From positions 1 through 32,427 of the forward strand of contig NZ_CANMFF010000032.1 in NCBI RefSeq assembly GCF_947497005.1: a stretch of DNA of 32,427 bases. The letters are read 5' to 3'. This document shows positions 30,395-32,427 of the stretch, one piece after another. A program made the position numbers and the translations under genes. Numbering within the stretch: position 1 is the first letter of the stretch; the number at the start of each line of letters is the position of its first letter. The notes below the pieces were generated by a model, which did not search any database, was not told where the DNA came from, and worked only from the letters and a program-made list of their open reading frames with translations. The DNA is from an uncultured Ruegeria sp. GTDB lineage: Bacteria > Pseudomonadota > Alphaproteobacteria > Rhodobacterales > Rhodobacteraceae.

Positions 30395-31278
30395 GCATTC
30401 TTCTCGATCGTGACTCGCGTGTCATCGTACAAGGCATCACCGGCCGTATGGCGCGGTTCCATACCAAGGACATGCTGAAATACGGCACAAATGTTGTGGG
30501 TGGCGTTGTGCCCGGAAAGGGCGGCGAAACCGTCGAAGGCGTTCCGGTCTTCGACACAGTCAAGCAAGCCGTTGAGGCAACCGGCGCGGATGCCAGCCTT
30601 GTGTTCGTGCCCCCGCCCTTTGCCGCCGATTCAATCATGGAGGCCGCAGATGCAGGTATTCGCTATTGCGTGTGTATCACTGATGGCATCCCGGCGCAGG
30701 ATATGATCCGGGTGAAGCGGTACATGTACCGCTATCCCAAGGACAAACGCATGGTTCTGACCGGGCCAAACTGCGCGGGCACAATCTCGCCCGGCAAAGC
30801 GCTGCTGGGCATTATGCCAGGACATATCTATCTGCCGGGTCATGTTGGGATCATCGGCCGCTCGGGGACTCTGGGATATGAAGCAGCGGCCCAGTTGAAA
30901 GAGCGCGGGATCGGAGTCTCAACCAGCGTCGGGATCGGAGGCGACCCAATAAACGGATCGTCCTTCAAAGATATCTTGCAGCGGTTTGAAAAAGATGAAG
31001 ACACCCATGCCATTGCCATGATTGGTGAAATCGGCGGGCCGCAGGAAGCTGAAGCCGCCGAGTACATCCGCGACCACATAACCAAACCTGTGATTGCCTA
31101 TGTCGCGGGCCTGACAGCTCCGAAAGGCCGCACCATGGGGCACGCAGGTGCAATCATCTCGGCCTTCGGCGAAAGCGCCAGCGAAAAGGTCGAAATCCTG
31201 TCCGCCGCCGGTGTAACCGTCGCCGAAAACCCCGCCGTGATCGGTGAAACCATTGCTCGTGCGATGGAGGCTGCGTGA
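30391..31278 (+). CDS. mtkB: Malate-CoA ligase alpha subunit
   Basis: 295 residues, SucD-like: CoA-binding Rossmann domain (VIVQGITGRMARFHTKDML; GTNVVGGVVPGKGG) and ligase domain. The phosphorylated histidine is His251 in TMGHAGAIISAFG. GPNCAGTISPGKALLGIMPG (125-144) and EIGGPQEAEAAEYI are further family marks. It forms a complex with MtkA. Position between mtkA and hprA identifies it as the malate rather than succinate enzyme. Start by ATGA overlap with mtkA. A frame upstream is rejected. Confidence 0.9.
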   Translation: MSILLDRDSRVIVQGITGRMARFHTKDMLKYGTNVVGGVVPGKGGETVEGVPVFDTVKQAVEATGADASLVFVPPPFAADSIMEAADAGIRYCVCITDGIPAQDMIRVKRYMYRYPKDKRMVLTGPNCAGTISPGKALLGIMPGHIYLPGHVGIIGRSGTLGYEAAAQLKERGIGVSTSVGIGGDPINGSSFKDILQRFEKDEDTHAIAMIGEIGGPQEAEAAEYIRDHITKPVIAYVAGLTAPKGRTMGHAGAIISAFGESASEKVEILSAAGVTVAENPAVIGETIARAMEAA

Positions 31279-32249
31279 TGGTCAAACCTTCGGTTCTTGT
31301 GACCCGTCGTTGGCCTGCCGCCGTCGAGGTGCAGTTGGCCGAGAACTACAACGCTGTACTGAACACCGGGGACAAACCCATGTCTCCGGCTGAAATCCGG
31401 CATGCGTTGAAGTCTTATGACGCAGTGCTTCCTACGGTAACAGATACACTGAGCGCCGAAGCACTGGATGTGCCGGGTGCGCAGACGAAAATCCTTGCCA
31501 ATTACGGTGTCGGGTACAGCCACATCTGCGAGCCTTCAGCCCGCGAGCTGGGTATGACCGTAACCAACACGCCCGATGTTCTGTCGGAATGCACAGCCGA
31601 TATCGCCATGACCTTATTGCTGATGGTGGCGCGCCGCGCAAGTGAGGGCGAACGCGAACTGCGATCCGGCAACTGGGCAGGATGGCGGCCTACACATCTG
31701 GTTGGCACCAAGGTCAGCGGTAAGACACTGGGCATCATCGGCTATGGCCGCATCGGTCAGGAAATGGCCCGCCGCGCTCATCACGGGTTTGGCATGGATG
31801 TACTGGTCTATAACCGCAGCGCTGTGTCACCCGATGTTCTCGCCCGTTGCGATGCGAGACAGGTGGACACTATCGACGAACTGCTACCGCATTGTGATTT
31901 CGTCTCTTTGCACTGCCCCGGTGGTACAGCCAACCGGCACCTAATCAATTCGCGCAGGCTGAGCCTGATGAAGCCTGACGCATTCTTGATCAACACCGCA
32001 CGTGGTGAAGTGATCGATGAATGGGCGCTGATTCAAGCTTTGATGTTCGATATGATCGGCGGTGCTGCACTGGACGTATTCGATGGTGAACCGCATGTCA
32101 GCCCGGATCTGTTGCAATGCGACAACCTTGTAATGCTGCCTCATCTGGGCAGCGCGACACGCGAAGCACGCGAGGCGATGGGGTTCCGGGTTCTCGACAA
32201 CCTGAGCGATTTTTTCGAAGGCCGCGAACCTCGGGACCGAGTGATCTGA
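31278..32249 (+). CDS. hprA: D-2-hydroxyacid dehydrogenase, probable hydroxypyruvate reductase
   Basis: 323 residues of the D-isomer 2-hydroxyacid dehydrogenase family. NAD loop GYGRIGQ at 155-161, catalytic Arg242 (NTARGEVID), Glu271 (DVFDGEP) and His289 (LPHLGSAT). In this cluster it should reduce hydroxypyruvate, made by Sga, to D-glycerate. ATG at 31278 shares a base with the mtkB stop (TGATG). A GTG one codon earlier is possible. The loop ALMFDMIGGAALDVF is slightly unusual for the family, but all catalytic residues are intact. Confidence 0.88.
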   Translation: MVKPSVLVTRRWPAAVEVQLAENYNAVLNTGDKPMSPAEIRHALKSYDAVLPTVTDTLSAEALDVPGAQTKILANYGVGYSHICEPSARELGMTVTNTPDVLSECTADIAMTLLLMVARRASEGERELRSGNWAGWRPTHLVGTKVSGKTLGIIGYGRIGQEMARRAHHGFGMDVLVYNRSAVSPDVLARCDARQVDTIDELLPHCDFVSLHCPGGTANRHLINSRRLSLMKPDAFLINTARGEVIDEWALIQALMFDMIGGAALDVFDGEPHVSPDLLQCDNLVMLPHLGSATREAREAMGFRVLDNLSDFFEGREPRDRVI

Positions 32250-32280
32250 GGCCATTTTGCAGCACCACATATTGACTGCC

Positions 32281-32300
32281 AATGCAGCCGTGGCTGCGTT
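32281..32300 (+). promoter_or_regulatory. Intercistronic hairpin between hprA and glyA
   Basis: GCAGCC and GGCTGC (32284-32297) form a perfect 6-bp stem with a two-base centre. AA/TT and a T-G wobble extend it to nine pairs. It lies about 30 bases ahead of the glyA start and just before its ribosome site. No U-run follows, so it may adjust glyA level or mRNA stability. Confidence 0.5.
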
Positions 32301-32327
32301 GAGACCCCTTTGAAGGAGATTTGACCC

Positions 32328-32427
32328 GTGAATGCCCCACACCGTTCAGACGGATTTTTCACCCAGTCTTTGTCGGACCGTGATCCCGAGCTGTTCGGCT
32401 CGATCACCTCCGAGCTGGGCCGTCAGC
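32328..32427 (+). CDS. glyA: Serine hydroxymethyltransferase, N-terminal part (runs off window)
   Basis: The first 33 codons before the window ends: GTG start with AAGGAGA about nine bases ahead. The translation contains FFTQSLSDRDPELFGSITSE, the characteristic SHMT N-terminus (FF...L...DPE....I..E). GlyA interconverts glycine + 5,10-methylene-THF and serine, feeding serine to Sga in the serine cycle. It continues the operon sga-mtkA-mtkB-hprA. Confidence 0.87.
   Translation, partial: MNAPHRSDGFFTQSLSDRDPELFGSITSELGRQ

Overview
The window looks like chromosomal DNA of a marine alphaproteobacterium of the Rhodobacterales (Roseobacter group). This is inferred from gene content and gene order: TRAP transporters, a FrcABCK-type sugar importer, a B12-riboswitch-controlled cobalt ECF transporter without CbiN, and a serine-cycle block sga-mtkA-mtkB-hprA-glyA. 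No rRNA, tRNA, CRISPR array or intact insertion sequence was seen. Layout: (1) 1-1360 is an eroded edge. It holds the tail of an unidentified gene, a YeiH-type sulfate-exporter relic spread over three frames, a small intact cupin gene, and about 370 bp with no confident gene. (2) 1361-7632, minus strand, is a catabolic operon: enolase-superfamily enzyme, FAD amino-acid oxidoreductase, TRAP transporter (DctP, DctQ, DctM) and a BASS-type carrier. A divergent LysR gene (7731-8651) probably controls it. The enzyme pair suggests uptake of an amino or imino acid, epimerisation, then oxidation. (3) 8612-11830 pairs a ThDP-dependent decarboxylase/synthase-like gene (minus) with a divergent GntR/FCD regulator and an Asp/Glu-racemase-family enzyme (plus). 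A perfect palindrome covers the predicted promoter of the ThDP gene. (4) 11893-16882 is a fructose-type ABC importer operon (frcB, frcC, frcA, frcK; minus strand) with a divergent ROK-family repressor. An AT-rich inverted repeat lies between them. (5) 17017-20741 is a cobalamin riboswitch followed by five tightly packed plus-strand genes: DUF4198 protein, CbiM, NikL-like protein, CbiQ, CbiO. Together they form a predicted cobalt uptake system switched off by B12. (6) 20850-25846, minus strand, holds the least explained genes of the window: a 1237-residue multidomain protein, a 332-residue protein whose start overlaps its end, and a 71-residue basic protein downstream. I recognise none of the three as a characterised family, and this is the best candidate for an undescribed system. 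(7) 26210-32427 is C1/C2 metabolism: a DUF2520 Rossmann protein and a LuxR-type regulator cut by an in-frame amber codon (both minus), then the plus-strand serine-cycle genes. These convert glyoxylate plus serine to hydroxypyruvate and glycine (Sga), hydroxypyruvate to glycerate (HprA), malate to malyl-CoA (MtkAB), and glycine plus methylene-THF to serine (GlyA). Two operons led or fed by solute-binding-protein genes carry strong hairpins just after that gene, which probably sets a high ratio of binding protein to permease.
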